From: Candidatus Anammoxibacter sp.
GTDB lineage: Bacteria > Planctomycetota > Brocadiia > Brocadiales > Anammoxibacteraceae
Direction of reading: 5' to 3'
Assembly (NCBI GenBank): GCA_021777055.1
Contig: JAIQZO010000104.1
Span: 1 to 54,032 of the forward strand
DNA length: 54,032 bases
Shown: piece by piece, positions 8,043 through 17,641 of the stretch
Numbering within the stretch: the stretch's first letter is position 1
Layout of the letters: each line of letters starts with the position of its first letter
Notes under the pieces: generated by a model
Seen by the model: the letters and a program-made list of their open reading frames with translations, nothing else
Told to the model about the DNA's origin: nothing
Databases searched by the model: none
Translations under genes and position numbers: made by a program

Positions 8043-9527
8043 CTAGCGGTAACCTTTCCCATTCAAAGCGCTTGCTGTCTCAACGAGTCTAACAAAGTCG
8101 TTCCTGTCCCCATTCAGGTCTTTACCTTTTGCCCCTTTCGCAATCTTTATTACATCGTCAAACGAAAGATTCCTACTGTAATCGCTATTTTTAAGTAACA
8201 TCCCGAAAGCAGCAACGGCAGTAGAAAACCTGAAATTATCAGAAGTCATATCAAAATCTGAGTATTTCTCTAAAACAGGATATAACAAAATCCTCCACTG
8301 ATCTTTATTCGGCAGCTTATAACCAAACTTCAGTGTCATTAACTTGCCTGACAACTGCTTTTCCGCATGGGCAACTGGTATCAATTCGTAAAGAACGGTA
8401 GTCATATGCCCCGACATCAATTCATTTGCGAACATTTCACAACTATGATATGAATTATCATTTGCGGAACGCCTACTCTCATATCCGATAAGCCTATATG
8501 CTTTAATTTTACGAGGATTAAACTCCAACTTTATCTTTACATCTTTTGCCACAAGCTCGCGAGCCAAACCGATTTCACCCATTATATCTTTTCCCTTAAG
8601 ACCAATGTGCAAAAGTTTATGGTTATCATTCCAGGGGCTTTTTGATATCTCGGTTACAACAGAAAATGGAGCACCATCATTACTGGACGGATAATCATAA
8701 TCAAAGTAATTAACCATCTCTTCAATCTTCACATTATCTTTAGGCGGAATACGATTACTATTTAAAGACTTCATCACTTTGTCATAACTACCGGTTTCCA
8801 GATTAACGGGAACGACATACGAAGCATTACCCTTAATCTTTCTAGTCCTGTTTTTAAAGATAATGTCATAGTTATCCAGATTATACGGCATTGATGGTGA
8901 CACCTTACCCACAACACCATTATTTGTTAATTTCATGGAGCTGAACCGATTTAAACGCCTGCTATCAACATTCAAATTCCCATTCAACAAACTATTTCCG
9001 ACATAATTACCTTTTGTCCTCTGCATAGGGTAGTCAGGCACCATCTTATCCATTAAATATTTACTACCTACCCCTGGAAGCACACTGTTACCACCATCCC
9101 TTACAAGGTATTGTTCTACCGGTGTATACGCCTCCCTTTCTGTTGCAAACCGTTCAGGTTCATTCGTATTATCGAAAAAAACCGTACCAACCGGTGTCTT
9201 AAACACTACAACTAAGGCCAGGACCGACGCACAAAGCGCAGGTGCTAACACCTTCCATTCCAGTAAATATTTTAAACTGTAACCCTCTTTTATCGGTTCC
9301 AATATCAGACGGTTCTTAATAATGTTTCTCCTGAAATCTGATAGCGCTGGTAACGGGACTTCCTGCATCTCTGCATGCACCTTACGGCAAACCTTATTTA
9401 ACGTTTCTAGCTCATTTATTAATGCAGAATCGTTTTGAGCACTCTTTTCAAGCTTTCTTCGTTCTCTGCGGCTTAATTCGTTCAAAACATAGGCAGTAAG
9501 CTTACTCTCTTTCATCTTGCCAAACAT
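8043..9527 (-). CDS. Membrane anti-sigma-like protein related to YfbK but lacking the vWA core
   Basis: Residues 1-70 resemble an anti-sigma N-terminus (LTAYVLNELS near 10-19), and one membrane helix follows (about 92-110). Residues 233-313 match the region found before the vWA domain in YfbK-type proteins: SYDKVMKSLNSNRIPP, IEEMVNYFDYDYP, SPWN. From about 322 (LARELVAKDVKIKLEFNP, YRLIGYESR) the C-terminal domain normally found after the vWA core begins. The core itself (usually ~180 residues with the DxSxS metal site) is absent; only about 8 residues join the two flanks. The ATG is preceded by GGGGAG. It overlaps the ECF sigma gene upstream, so it probably holds that sigma factor at the membrane. 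Confidence 0.85.
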   Translation of the reverse strand: MFGKMKESKLTAYVLNELSRRERRKLEKSAQNDSALINELETLNKVCRKVHAEMQEVPLPALSDFRRNIIKNRLILEPIKEGYSLKYLLEWKVLAPALCASVLALVVVFKTPVGTVFFDNTNEPERFATEREAYTPVEQYLVRDGGNSVLPGVGSKYLMDKMVPDYPMQRTKGNYVGNSLLNGNLNVDSRRLNRFSSMKLTNNGVVGKVSPSMPYNLDNYDIIFKNRTRKIKGNASYVVPVNLETGSYDKVMKSLNSNRIPPKDNVKIEEMVNYFDYDYPSSNDGAPFSVVTEISKSPWNDNHKLLHIGLKGKDIMGEIGLARELVAKDVKIKLEFNPRKIKAYRLIGYESRRSANDNSYHSCEMFANELMSGHMTTVLYELIPVAHAEKQLSGKLMTLKFGYKLPNKDQWRILLYPVLEKYSDFDMTSDNFRFSTAVAAFGMLLKNSDYSRNLSFDDVIKIAKGAKGKDLNGDRNDFVRLVETASALNGKGYR

Positions 9528-10069
9528 CTTACTCCCCTTTCCGCAATACCCTTATTGTCCTGTTTTTTTAATAAAGCTCTCATTGATTTTACACCTTTAT
9601 GCATTAAAAACCCCACATTAGAAACAGATAACCCTGTAACCTTACTTATCTCTTTATAACTAAGACCATCTTGAAATTTTAAACAGATAACCTCTTTTTG
9701 ATTCGACGGCAGAGAATTAATCACATCAAGGATACCCACCGCGTCCTCTTGCCGTTCAATGTCTGCAGTAGGGGAGTTATCACCATCATCAGCAAAATCT
9801 ATATCCGATTGTAGCGAAAACATACGTTTTTCTTTTTTTTTCAAGTCAAACGCCTTGTTCCTGCAAACCGTATATAGCCACTGCTCCAAGTAGCTTTCTA
9901 TTTTGGCACGCTTTTCCTTCCACAACTGCAGAAAGGTTTCCTGTACCACATCTTGAGCAAGTTCAATATCCCCAACGATCCTGAAAGCATATTGGACCAG
10001 TCGTCCCTCATAGCAATCCAGCGTCTTTAAAATCCAATCTTGCTTACTTTTATTTTGATCAGTTCCCAT
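9512..10069 (-). CDS. ECF-family RNA polymerase sigma factor
   Basis: Sigma-70 family, extracytoplasmic-function type. Region 2 (YAFRIVGDIELAQDVVQETFLQLWKEK, about residues 28-54 of the longer frame) and region 4 (SLPSNQKEVICLKFQDGLSYKEISKVTGLSVSNVGFLMHKGVKSMRALL) are both intact, with an acidic linker. The ATG at 10069 is chosen over an upstream GTG at 10078; neither has a clear ribosome site. The end overlaps the start of the membrane anti-sigma-like gene by 16 bases, the usual sigma/anti-sigma arrangement. The target regulon cannot be read from this window. Confidence 0.94.
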   Translation of the reverse strand: MGTDQNKSKQDWILKTLDCYEGRLVQYAFRIVGDIELAQDVVQETFLQLWKEKRAKIESYLEQWLYTVCRNKAFDLKKKEKRMFSLQSDIDFADDGDNSPTADIERQEDAVGILDVINSLPSNQKEVICLKFQDGLSYKEISKVTGLSVSNVGFLMHKGVKSMRALLKKQDNKGIAERGVRCLAR

Positions 10070-10679
10070 ATTAAACACGGTTAAAACGTTTTATTACCCT
10101 TTTATACGATCATCAAAGAGATTTATTAGGAAAAAAATTTTTTTTAGTTAACATTCAGGAACATAGACAACAAAAAAATGCTCCCCTGACCATACAAAAA
10201 CAACAGAAACATCAAGCCAGCTCAATACTCCAATAGAAACTAAACAAGTTAAAGCCATACCCAAAAAGAAGGAGACACACAAAATCTCAAAGATTAAAAA
10301 TTCGCAATTATTTAATAATACGAGAGAATCTGCTTGTTCTTATTTACCAAAAGCCTGAAAGATTATAAAAAAAGCTATGTTCTGGCTTACTCAACCAAAA
10401 TTAAGCACAATATTGTGCAAGTATTTTACGCACGAACCTCAAAACACTGTAATTTATAACAAGCAATTATCATGCCGTTACGGGACATTTTTGTTTTGGA
10501 ACTCGGATTTAGCAAATTTGATTGAATAAGCCAGAGGCATAGCCTCGCTATATTGAAGATTTCGAGGTAGGACAAATAGGACCGGAAGATGATTGCCAAA
10601 AGGCAAATATCCTTCATTGTAAGGCCAAAGTGAATATTTAATGAATTTCTGTGGATATATACAACAATATTATGAAATA
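10070..10679. other. Gene-free stretch with a weak repeat relic
   Basis: No supported gene. Around 10500-10625 the plus strand is faintly similar to the elements at 17059 and 36844: an AAATTTGATTGAA-like start, then ATTGAAGATTTCGAGGTAG. The match is too diverged to delimit. The small frame 10426-10617 on the minus strand runs through this relic and is not convincing. The segment next to 10070 should hold the promoter of the sigma factor operon. Confidence 0.35.
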
Positions 10680-11387
10680 TTAATCGGTTAAATTGCCATC
10701 ATCATTTTTTTCTGTATTTCCATCGCTAGCCAATGGACGATAGCTGTACTGGAATGACAAATCCGGAATCAAACTGTGAATAACCACTTTAGCCATACTA
10801 TCAAGCTTTTCAAAGGTAACCCCAATCTTTACGTCATTCTTCAGTCGCCTAATATTTCCAACTCTCCCCCTAATCATAAGGCTATTTTTTGATTCACCAT
10901 ACTGAAGGTATATCACGATATTATCTATTATATCATCATTTATTATGGTAAAGTTTTCCACCTTACAGCAGCAACCATTATCACTAATGTCAACAATTGC
11001 ACCTTCAACAAGATTATGATTAATCTCAAACTTGATAGGCAAGAAACAATCAACCCTTTTAGACTCCCGAACATTATAGTTCTCAATTAACTGAGGATAT
11101 TTAATAAAAGCCATGTCTTCTGGAATTGAAACGATAGAGATTACACTGGAATGGAACCCTAAAATAGAACCTTTTTGCAGATACATTACAATAACATCAC
11201 TATTTTCCAACTCTTCTATTTTAACCTCATCCATCTTGAACATCTTTACTATCAAAAACTTACCGACCTCCATCCCTATCAATTCTGACTTTAGAGAGAG
11301 TTGCAACCCTTCTATTTCCAACTGTAAAGAAGTTCCTATCTCAAGGAACAACCTTTTACCTAAGTCATTATTAGTACTATTTCCCAT
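10680..11387 (-). CDS. PilZ-domain protein (YcgR-like), putative c-di-GMP receptor
   Basis: The C-terminal half is a PilZ domain with both halves of the c-di-GMP site: RESKR (RxxxR) near residue 117 and DISDNG (D/NxSxxG) about 35 residues later. The N-terminal ~110 residues look like the YcgR-type beta-barrel partner domain (LQLEIEGLQLSLKSELIGMEVGKFLIV). The gene begins only 5 bases after the stop of the sugar transferase gene, so the two are co-translated. This suggests that c-di-GMP controls polysaccharide synthesis here; that link is inference from position. Confidence 0.9.
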   Translation of the reverse strand: MGNSTNNDLGKRLFLEIGTSLQLEIEGLQLSLKSELIGMEVGKFLIVKMFKMDEVKIEELENSDVIVMYLQKGSILGFHSSVISIVSIPEDMAFIKYPQLIENYNVRESKRVDCFLPIKFEINHNLVEGAIVDISDNGCCCKVENFTIINDDIIDNIVIYLQYGESKNSLMIRGRVGNIRRLKNDVKIGVTFEKLDSMAKVVIHSLIPDLSFQYSYRPLASDGNTEKNDDGNLTD

Positions 11388-11392
11388 GTTTC

Positions 11393-12775
11393 TTATCTGC
11401 CCCCCCTCCTTAACAATATTACCTTAATAGTCTCAAACACTATCATTAGATCTAAAGGCAAAGATATGTTTTTTATGTAAAAAAGGTCATATCTGAGTTT
11501 CTCAATAGAATCACCAAAAGAATCTCCATAGGGATATTTAATCTGAGCCCATCCAGTCAACCCCGGTTTTACAAAATGGCGTTCCGAATAAAAAGCAGTC
11601 AGCTCCTTGATTTGCTGGACAAACTCCGGCCTTTCAGGCCTAGGTCCTATAAAGCTCATATCACCTTTTAAAACATTAAACAATTGTGGCAATTCATCTA
11701 TTCTGGTCTTTCGTAAAAAGCTCCCCACTGAAGTTATACGTGGGTCATTTTTCCCTGCCCAGACTGCACCTGTACCAGTTTCTGCATCTTGTTTCATTGT
11801 CCTGAATTTGAATATATAAAAATCCTTACCCATCACACCAGTTCGCACTTGCCTATAAATAACGGGCCCTTTGGAACTTAACTTAACGGCAAAGGCAACA
11901 AAAGGAGATATTGGAATAGCCAGCATCAAACCAATAAATGCAAGTATAAAATCAGTTAACCTTTTGTAAAATCTGATATACTGAGTTATCCGGAATCCGT
12001 CGGCCTGTAAAAACCAACTAGGATTAATATCCTCCACCATCAGCTTACCAGTTAAGAGCTCAAAAAAATATGGATAATCCAGAATCTTTATCCCTGACAA
12101 TTTGCATTTGACCAGTTCATCCATAATAAGATTACCTCTACGCTCAGTCAATGCAATCACAATGGTATGAATCCTACTCTCTTTTACAATACTATTCAAA
12201 GAATTAACATCACCTATTATTTTTGAGCGCAAGACTGTTACCGGATCAAAAGGCGTTCCTAAGAACCCTTTAAGCCTAAAGTTACATTCTGCATTCTCAA
12301 GTAAATTACCAATGGTCTCCGCTTTCACCCCTGTCCCAATGATTAATACATTTCTGGCAAAAGCTGGATGATTTAATATTAGATGACATAATAGATGCCA
12401 TAAATATTGCCCCGCAGCAAATGTGGACAGTGCCGTAATCAGCACACTGTTATCTACTTTTATAATAGGAACAAGAAAGGATATAGCAGTAAATAAGACA
12501 AACGATAATACGGAGGCAAAGAAAGACCTTAGAAGCAGAGATTTTCGATTAAACTTTTTGTAACACGTATAAATCTCAATAAATATAGAGAAAAACAGGG
12601 ACGTTACTATAAATATCAGAATAGTTACATTTAAACTATTTTCCCGAACATTTGCAAACTTATCACCAGAAACATTATTAAACGCAAAAATAAATGCAAA
12701 AAAGCTGATCAGGGAGTCGCCGAAAAACAAAACCATGACCCTTTTGCCTATATTATCTCTTAGAAGCCAACCCAT
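11393..12775 (-). CDS. Polyprenyl-phosphate sugar transferase (exopolysaccharide initiation, EpsB/TIGR03013-like)
   Basis: Initiates exopolysaccharide repeat units by moving a sugar-1-phosphate to the undecaprenyl carrier. The 460 residues show several N-terminal membrane helices (to about 130), a Rossmann-like middle (VLIIGTGVKAETIGNLL), the segment ELLTGKLMVEDINPSWFLQ typical of the EpsB/PEP-CTERM-associated branch, and a C-terminal sugar transferase domain (KRLTDFILAFIGL, YRQVRTGVMGKDFYIFKFRTM, KTRIDELPQLFNVLKGDMSFIGPRPERPEF). No other polysaccharide genes are adjacent except the PilZ gene downstream, so the rest of the pathway must be elsewhere. Confidence 0.93.
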   Translation of the reverse strand: MGWLLRDNIGKRVMVLFFGDSLISFFAFIFAFNNVSGDKFANVRENSLNVTILIFIVTSLFFSIFIEIYTCYKKFNRKSLLLRSFFASVLSFVLFTAISFLVPIIKVDNSVLITALSTFAAGQYLWHLLCHLILNHPAFARNVLIIGTGVKAETIGNLLENAECNFRLKGFLGTPFDPVTVLRSKIIGDVNSLNSIVKESRIHTIVIALTERRGNLIMDELVKCKLSGIKILDYPYFFELLTGKLMVEDINPSWFLQADGFRITQYIRFYKRLTDFILAFIGLMLAIPISPFVAFAVKLSSKGPVIYRQVRTGVMGKDFYIFKFRTMKQDAETGTGAVWAGKNDPRITSVGSFLRKTRIDELPQLFNVLKGDMSFIGPRPERPEFVQQIKELTAFYSERHFVKPGLTGWAQIKYPYGDSFGDSIEKLRYDLFYIKNISLPLDLMIVFETIKVILLRRGGR

Positions 12776-13667
12776 TTTTACCTTCTTATTTGGTTATATG
12801 TTAAGACTCTGCAATCCCCTAAATAGAGCCTGGAACTAATCTATAATTGATTATCGGTTAACCATTGCAAGAGATTAACCAGATACAATAGTTTCGTATA
12901 CTTAATTAGTTCTGAATATTATCTTTTAGAACCCGATCAACGTATTGCCTTTTAACCTGCTTATATACAAGACTCAACAATGCACAAAAAAAACTTGAGC
13001 CAATCTAAAACAGATTATCGGTCAACCATTTCCGAAAATTAGTTCATCACAATATTTTTGCGCAATTGCACACATTTGCGCTCTTACACACTCTTGCATA
13101 CTTACCAGTTGTAAATTTAAGAAAATAACAGTTTCCGGAATTTCTGTTAACGCCTTAACGGAGCAAAATAATAAATTTATAAAATAGCTTCTGGTTAACA
13201 GGTCTTTTGTTTGTTTATTTTAAAGAAGTAATAGTGGGCAGGTTAATTTGCAGGAATAGAGAGATAGTAAAGGTGGCAAGGAAGGTATCTTTATTTTGTA
13301 AAGTAAATGATATACTTCCGTATAAAAAATGTATCTAAGCTAATGAAAGCATGTTATGACACTTTCCATATCATAGGTACAGGAAAGACAAAGTTCCAGA
13401 GGTGTTTGATTTGATATTGCAGTTTACGTTTTTTACCAGAGCAAGACCAATTGTCCAACAGGGAAAAGAAGGCAGTAGCGAAAATGGTCACAAATGGAAT
13501 TAATTTCCAATCGTCTTTTACATTGTGCATTTAAGAGGCTTCTGATGGAAATAGTAGAAAAGGTACCCTAAAACAAATTAATCAAGGTAATTAATTGCAG
13601 AACATAACATAAATCGAGCAAAAGCATTTAGTTTCTAGAAGGAAATTGAACAACTGAAACTATAGTA
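12776..13667. promoter_or_regulatory. Long non-coding upstream region with a diverged direct repeat
   Basis: About 890 bases without a supported gene, upstream of the sugar transferase. Two copies of a diverged motif lie at about 12826-12880 and 12997-13040. Each has GAGCC, then AATCTA, then GATTATCGGTYAACCATT (12849-12866 and 13013-13030), 164 bases apart and on the same strand. This could be a pair of regulator sites or a repeat relic. The remainder, 13040-13667, shows short AT-rich repeats only. Confidence 0.4.
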
Positions 13668-14243
13668 TCATTTCACACCATACCTTGGATCAATATCCTT
13701 GATTATCTCCATCCACTCTTCATAGGTCTTTCCATGCCTTTTAACATTCCAATTTGCAATGTTACTTAAATGTGTATATGCATTTTTTAAGATCTGAAAG
13801 TGAATAATCTCTTCTTTTGCTAGAAACTTGTATAGTTCCTTCTCTCGAACACTAAACGACTCTTTTGCCGCAACTTCATAGAATTTATAAACTTTCCTTT
13901 CAATATTCAGCGAAATCTTTATTGCATCCAGATCACTAGCTTCAGTATGCACCTCATCAGTTATGACACTTTGCATATCTTTAAATATTGTCTTCAACCT
14001 ATCCCTTGGAGACGAATATTCTCTAGCCGCAGCAGCAGATTCTGGTTCAATAAGCCCAGCGGTCATCATCTTAATCCGCCTAATATGTTCCTTCTCGTCT
14101 TCAACAAAAGAGAGAAACATCACTTTACCAAGCTGATTCTTTGTCCTCGCGGCTGCTTTGAGAAAGAATTCTATGCCATCATTTTCCAGTTGAATCGCAA
14201 AATTTACAGCTTCAACCAAGGCACTATCTAGTTTTTCATCCAT
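13668..14243 (-). CDS. Rubrerythrin-like ferritin-family di-iron protein
   Basis: Four-helix di-iron protein with two copies of the E...ExxH arrangement: QLENDGIEFF with EDEKEHIRR, and NIERKVYKFYE with EEIIHF. No rubredoxin domain is present. Such proteins usually handle peroxide or iron in anaerobes. The frame extends to a TTG at 14255, but the ATG at 14243 (MDEKLDSALVEAV) is the more likely start; no strong ribosome site is seen. It is divergent from the glycosyltransferase gene at 14436, with 192 bases between. Confidence 0.88.
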   Translation of the reverse strand: MDEKLDSALVEAVNFAIQLENDGIEFFLKAAARTKNQLGKVMFLSFVEDEKEHIRRIKMMTAGLIEPESAAAAREYSSPRDRLKTIFKDMQSVITDEVHTEASDLDAIKISLNIERKVYKFYEVAAKESFSVREKELYKFLAKEEIIHFQILKNAYTHLSNIANWNVKRHGKTYEEWMEIIKDIDPRYGVK

Positions 14244-14435
14244 AATCAAATTCAATCGAAATAAAATAGCCCGAAATATTGCTAAAACTTTCAGCTTTTT
14301 TATAGATGTTGCAGAGAAAATAAATATAATGAGTTAGCATCAAATATTCTACTCAATTACCATATTAAGTAAAGTATTTTATTAACAACCGCGTTAATCA
14401 ACCAAAATCAAAACTTAGGAATAAGTTATTAGTTA

Positions 14436-15137
14436 ATGAACAGACCAAAAACCACAGTTATAATACCTGCTTATAATGAAGAGCATGCCATTGAACATGT
14501 TATTAAAGAGATACCAAAAGAGATTATTGACAAGATTATTGTTGTAGATAACGGAAGCAATGATAATACCTCACAAAATGCCGAAAATGCGGGAGCGCTT
14601 GTAGTAAGAGAAGAAAAAAGAGGTTACGGACAGGCATGTCTAAAAGGGATAGAAAGTTTACCGGCAAATACAGAGATAGTTGTATTCCTGGATGGTGATT
14701 ACAGTGACTATCCGGAGGACATGAGAGAGCTCCTCATACCCATTGTGAATGGTAAAGCAGATATGACTTTAGGTTCTAGGATTCTAGGTAAAAGAAAAAA
14801 AGGGGCATTGATGATCCATTCATCATTTGGAAACATTCTGGCCTCGTTTCTTATAAAACTATTCTGGGGTTTTCGTTTTACAGATTTAGGGCCATTTCGG
14901 GCAATAAAGTATCAGTCCTTAAAAAAGATCGGAATGAAAGATACAAACTTTGGATGGACGGTTGAGATGCAGATCAAGGCCGTAATAAACAAATTACGCA
15001 TTGTCGAGCTGCCGGTTAGGTACAAAAAGAGAATCGGAAAATCAAAAATAACCGGAACTGTAAAAGGCTCTATAAAGGCTGGTGTAAAAATAACATACAC
15101 CATAGTTAAATACCGTATAACAACACTCTTCGCATAA
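14436..15137 (+). CDS. Family 2 glycosyltransferase (polyprenyl-phosphate glycosyltransferase-like)
   Basis: GT-A fold enzyme of 233 residues. It starts TTVIIPAYNEE, has the nucleotide-binding VVDNGSNDNT, the metal-binding VFLDGDYSDYPED (DxD-like) and ADMTLGSR, then a hydrophobic segment (about residues 125-145). The closest pattern is the dolichyl/polyprenyl-phosphate glucose or mannose synthase type without a C-terminal membrane domain. It is followed 18 bases later by a CBS/PAS sensor gene, so the two are probably one transcript. Confidence 0.9.
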   Translation: MNRPKTTVIIPAYNEEHAIEHVIKEIPKEIIDKIIVVDNGSNDNTSQNAENAGALVVREEKRGYGQACLKGIESLPANTEIVVFLDGDYSDYPEDMRELLIPIVNGKADMTLGSRILGKRKKGALMIHSSFGNILASFLIKLFWGFRFTDLGPFRAIKYQSLKKIGMKDTNFGWTVEMQIKAVINKLRIVELPVRYKKRIGKSKITGTVKGSIKAGVKITYTIVKYRITTLFA

Positions 15138-15155
15138 AGACTATTGATTTAAGAC

Positions 15156-16955
15156 ATGATAATAAACGATATAAAAGAGATCTTAACTACAAATATAGTT
15201 TCCGCTTCACCTGAGATTACTGTTGCAGAAGGAATCTCCATTATGACTAAAAACAAGATTAGTGCACTAATCTTAACAGAAAATGACGAATTATCCGGTA
15301 TCTTTACAGAAAGGGATGTTGTCCGTCTGGCAAACCGAAAAAACGAGTTTCATAAAACTCCCATTAAGACATTTATGAGCAAACCTGTTTTAACAAGAGA
15401 GATCAACGATGATGTCTTTCAAATATATGGACTTTTAAAAGAAAAGAAGATAAGGCATGTTGTAATAGTTGATGCCAATAAGGAAATACAAGGAATTATT
15501 TCCCAAACCGATATAATTAACAATCTTGGGATGGAGTTTTATGTAGATTTTAAAACTATTTCGCAAATAATGACCAAAAATGTTCTGACTACCAAAAAAG
15601 ATGTCTTGTTATTTGATGCTTTAGGCGAAATGGAAAAGAACTCGGCCAGTTGTATTGTTATCGAAGAAGAGAACCTGCCCATAGGAATATTATCGGAGAG
15701 AGATGCCACCCGCCTAATATTAAACATAGACGACCTTAATCCAAAAACAGTGGGCGACGTCATGACTCAACCGGTAAAAACGATAAACGAAGAGACATCT
15801 ATATATGACACGGCAAAGATAATGAAAGAGAATGCATTTCGCAGACTAGTAGTTGTCAATGAAGAAGGATCTTTAACCGGCATTTTAACACAATCAGATA
15901 TTGTTAAGGGATTCGAAGGGAAATATATTGAGTACCTAAAAGAGATAATAAATGAAAAAGAGCACAAATTAAATGAGACAATAAACTCTCTAAAAGAGAA
16001 GACCGTTTATCTTGACAATATACTTCGCTCATCAAAAGACGTTGCTATAATTGCTACTGATGTTAACTTTAACGTTAAATACTTTAATCAAGTTGCCACC
16101 AGTTTATTTGTCAATAACCCTAAAAAACTCTTAGGGATATCCTTAATTGATTTATATAAACAAAACAACATAGATATTGCTTTTCTATTAAAAGCCAAAG
16201 AGATAATAGAGAACCATAAAGATTATAAGTTTGCTTTTGAGCTGAACCAGGACAAAGAGATTAAATTCTTTAGTGCAAGGATGTTCGGAATATGGGACAA
16301 ATGCAGCAAATTAGACGGTTACGGATTAATGATACAAGACATTACCCAAACGTTTAGGGCTAAAGAACAAATGGATAAACTCTCCAGTGTAATAGAACAT
16401 TCTCCCATTTCAGTAATTATATGCGATAAAAATGGTGTAATAGATTATGTAAATCCCGGGTTTGAAAAGCTCACAGGATATTCAGCATCAGAAGTAGAAG
16501 GAAAGACACCGAATATCTTAAAATCTGGAAAGTTGAGCTTAAAGTTTTACGAAAAGCTGTGGCAAACAATACTTTCTGGCAAAACGTTTCAAGGTACATT
16601 TATTGACAAAAAAAAGAATGGCGATTTGTATTACGAAGAAAAATATATAACACCAATAAATACATATTTTGGTGAGCTAAAACATACACATTTTGTTTCT
16701 ATTGGAAAGGATATCTCTGCCCAGAAAAAAGCAGAAAATGGCAGAGAAAAGCTAATAAATGATTTACAAAAAGCACTCTCAACAATTAAGACTTTGCGTG
16801 GATTCTTACCAATATGTGCATCCTGTAAAAAAATCCGTGACGACAAGGGGTATTGGAACCAGGTAGAGCAATATATCTGTGATCATTCAGATGCAGAATT
16901 TACACACAGTATTTGCCCGGAATGCATGGAAAAACTATACCCTGAATATTTATAG
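15156..16955 (+). CDS. CBS-PAS sensory protein with C-terminal cysteine motif
   Basis: 599 residues. Four CBS repeats form two Bateman modules (about residues 8-130 and 135-260); each repeat has the ISALILTENDELSGIFTERDV-type pattern. A helix (EKEHKLNETINSLKEK) leads to two PAS domains (about 285-405 and 410-530; the second has VIICDKNGVIDYVNPGFEKLTGY). The last 50 residues hold CASCKKIRDDKGYWNQ and CPECMEKLYPE, a cysteine motif seen at the ends of many PAS or response-regulator proteins and likely to bind a metal. No kinase, GGDEF or DNA-binding output domain is present, so the signal must pass through a partner. CBS modules usually bind adenosine nucleotides. Confidence 0.9.
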   Translation: MIINDIKEILTTNIVSASPEITVAEGISIMTKNKISALILTENDELSGIFTERDVVRLANRKNEFHKTPIKTFMSKPVLTREINDDVFQIYGLLKEKKIRHVVIVDANKEIQGIISQTDIINNLGMEFYVDFKTISQIMTKNVLTTKKDVLLFDALGEMEKNSASCIVIEEENLPIGILSERDATRLILNIDDLNPKTVGDVMTQPVKTINEETSIYDTAKIMKENAFRRLVVVNEEGSLTGILTQSDIVKGFEGKYIEYLKEIINEKEHKLNETINSLKEKTVYLDNILRSSKDVAIIATDVNFNVKYFNQVATSLFVNNPKKLLGISLIDLYKQNNIDIAFLLKAKEIIENHKDYKFAFELNQDKEIKFFSARMFGIWDKCSKLDGYGLMIQDITQTFRAKEQMDKLSSVIEHSPISVIICDKNGVIDYVNPGFEKLTGYSASEVEGKTPNILKSGKLSLKFYEKLWQTILSGKTFQGTFIDKKKNGDLYYEEKYITPINTYFGELKHTHFVSIGKDISAQKKAENGREKLINDLQKALSTIKTLRGFLPICASCKKIRDDKGYWNQVEQYICDHSDAEFTHSICPECMEKLYPEYL

Positions 16956-17641
16956 TTACAAGATTTAAAGTGCGAAGAAAAAGTTTAACACTTAAAGTGG
17001 CATTTTATTCTAATGATCTGTCCGGAAACAAGTTGTACATTCTGAGTTCAAATTTTGATTAGATTTGTACAAACTGATAGAACCAAACCGGAAGTGTGAC
17101 CGTCTCCGCATTGAGGATTTAGAGATTGAAATTTGGGCAGAGATAATGTGCAGATTAATGTTACCGCATAATTTATTACATCCGCCTTACTTAGGCTGGT
17201 TATCTGTATTACAATAGAAGACAAAGAACAGACAAATCTTACTATAATACCAAAGGCTGTGCCACCAAACAGCAGATAACCGTTTTTATAATATCCATTA
17301 CTCTATTTTTACACCCACTCTAACAATAATTTGATGTAATTGTGCCTAAATATGTAGCTATTCTGCCTAAATAGAGGTAAATCAACTGAGCCATATATCC
17401 GTTTATCTCTAAATGATTGTTAGATGCAACTCCTGTAGAAAATGACGTACCGAAAAGAAGCTTAGCCCTCAACGCAGCAGGAAACCACCTATCTCACCGT
17501 CCGGACTTCACTTAAATTTTTTGACAATTTATTGTTACTTTGATAGAATCAAATTTTTGACCTTTTGGTTTTCTGTAACTTAATAGAGACGAGATCAGTA
17601 CTCTTATTTCTTTTTTTAATAACAACAAGCACGTAAACTTA
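16956..17641. other. Gene-free stretch with a repeat relic at 17059-17189
   Basis: No supported gene. The segment 17059-17189 is similar to 36844-36976 (shared TTAGATTTGTNCAAACTGAT, CATTGAGGATTT and TTTATTACATNCNCCTT). In frame it could encode IEDLEIEIWAEIM, against IEDLAVEVWTKIM at 36.9 kb, so this may be a relic of a gene fragment rather than a pure repeat. The left inverted arm seen in the 36.8 kb copy is not clear here. The promoter of the PDZ gene should lie in the last 100 bases. Confidence 0.5.

Noticed and set aside
10426..10617. 63-codon minus-strand frame
   Set aside because: It lies in a stretch that resembles a decayed repeat and has no start signal.
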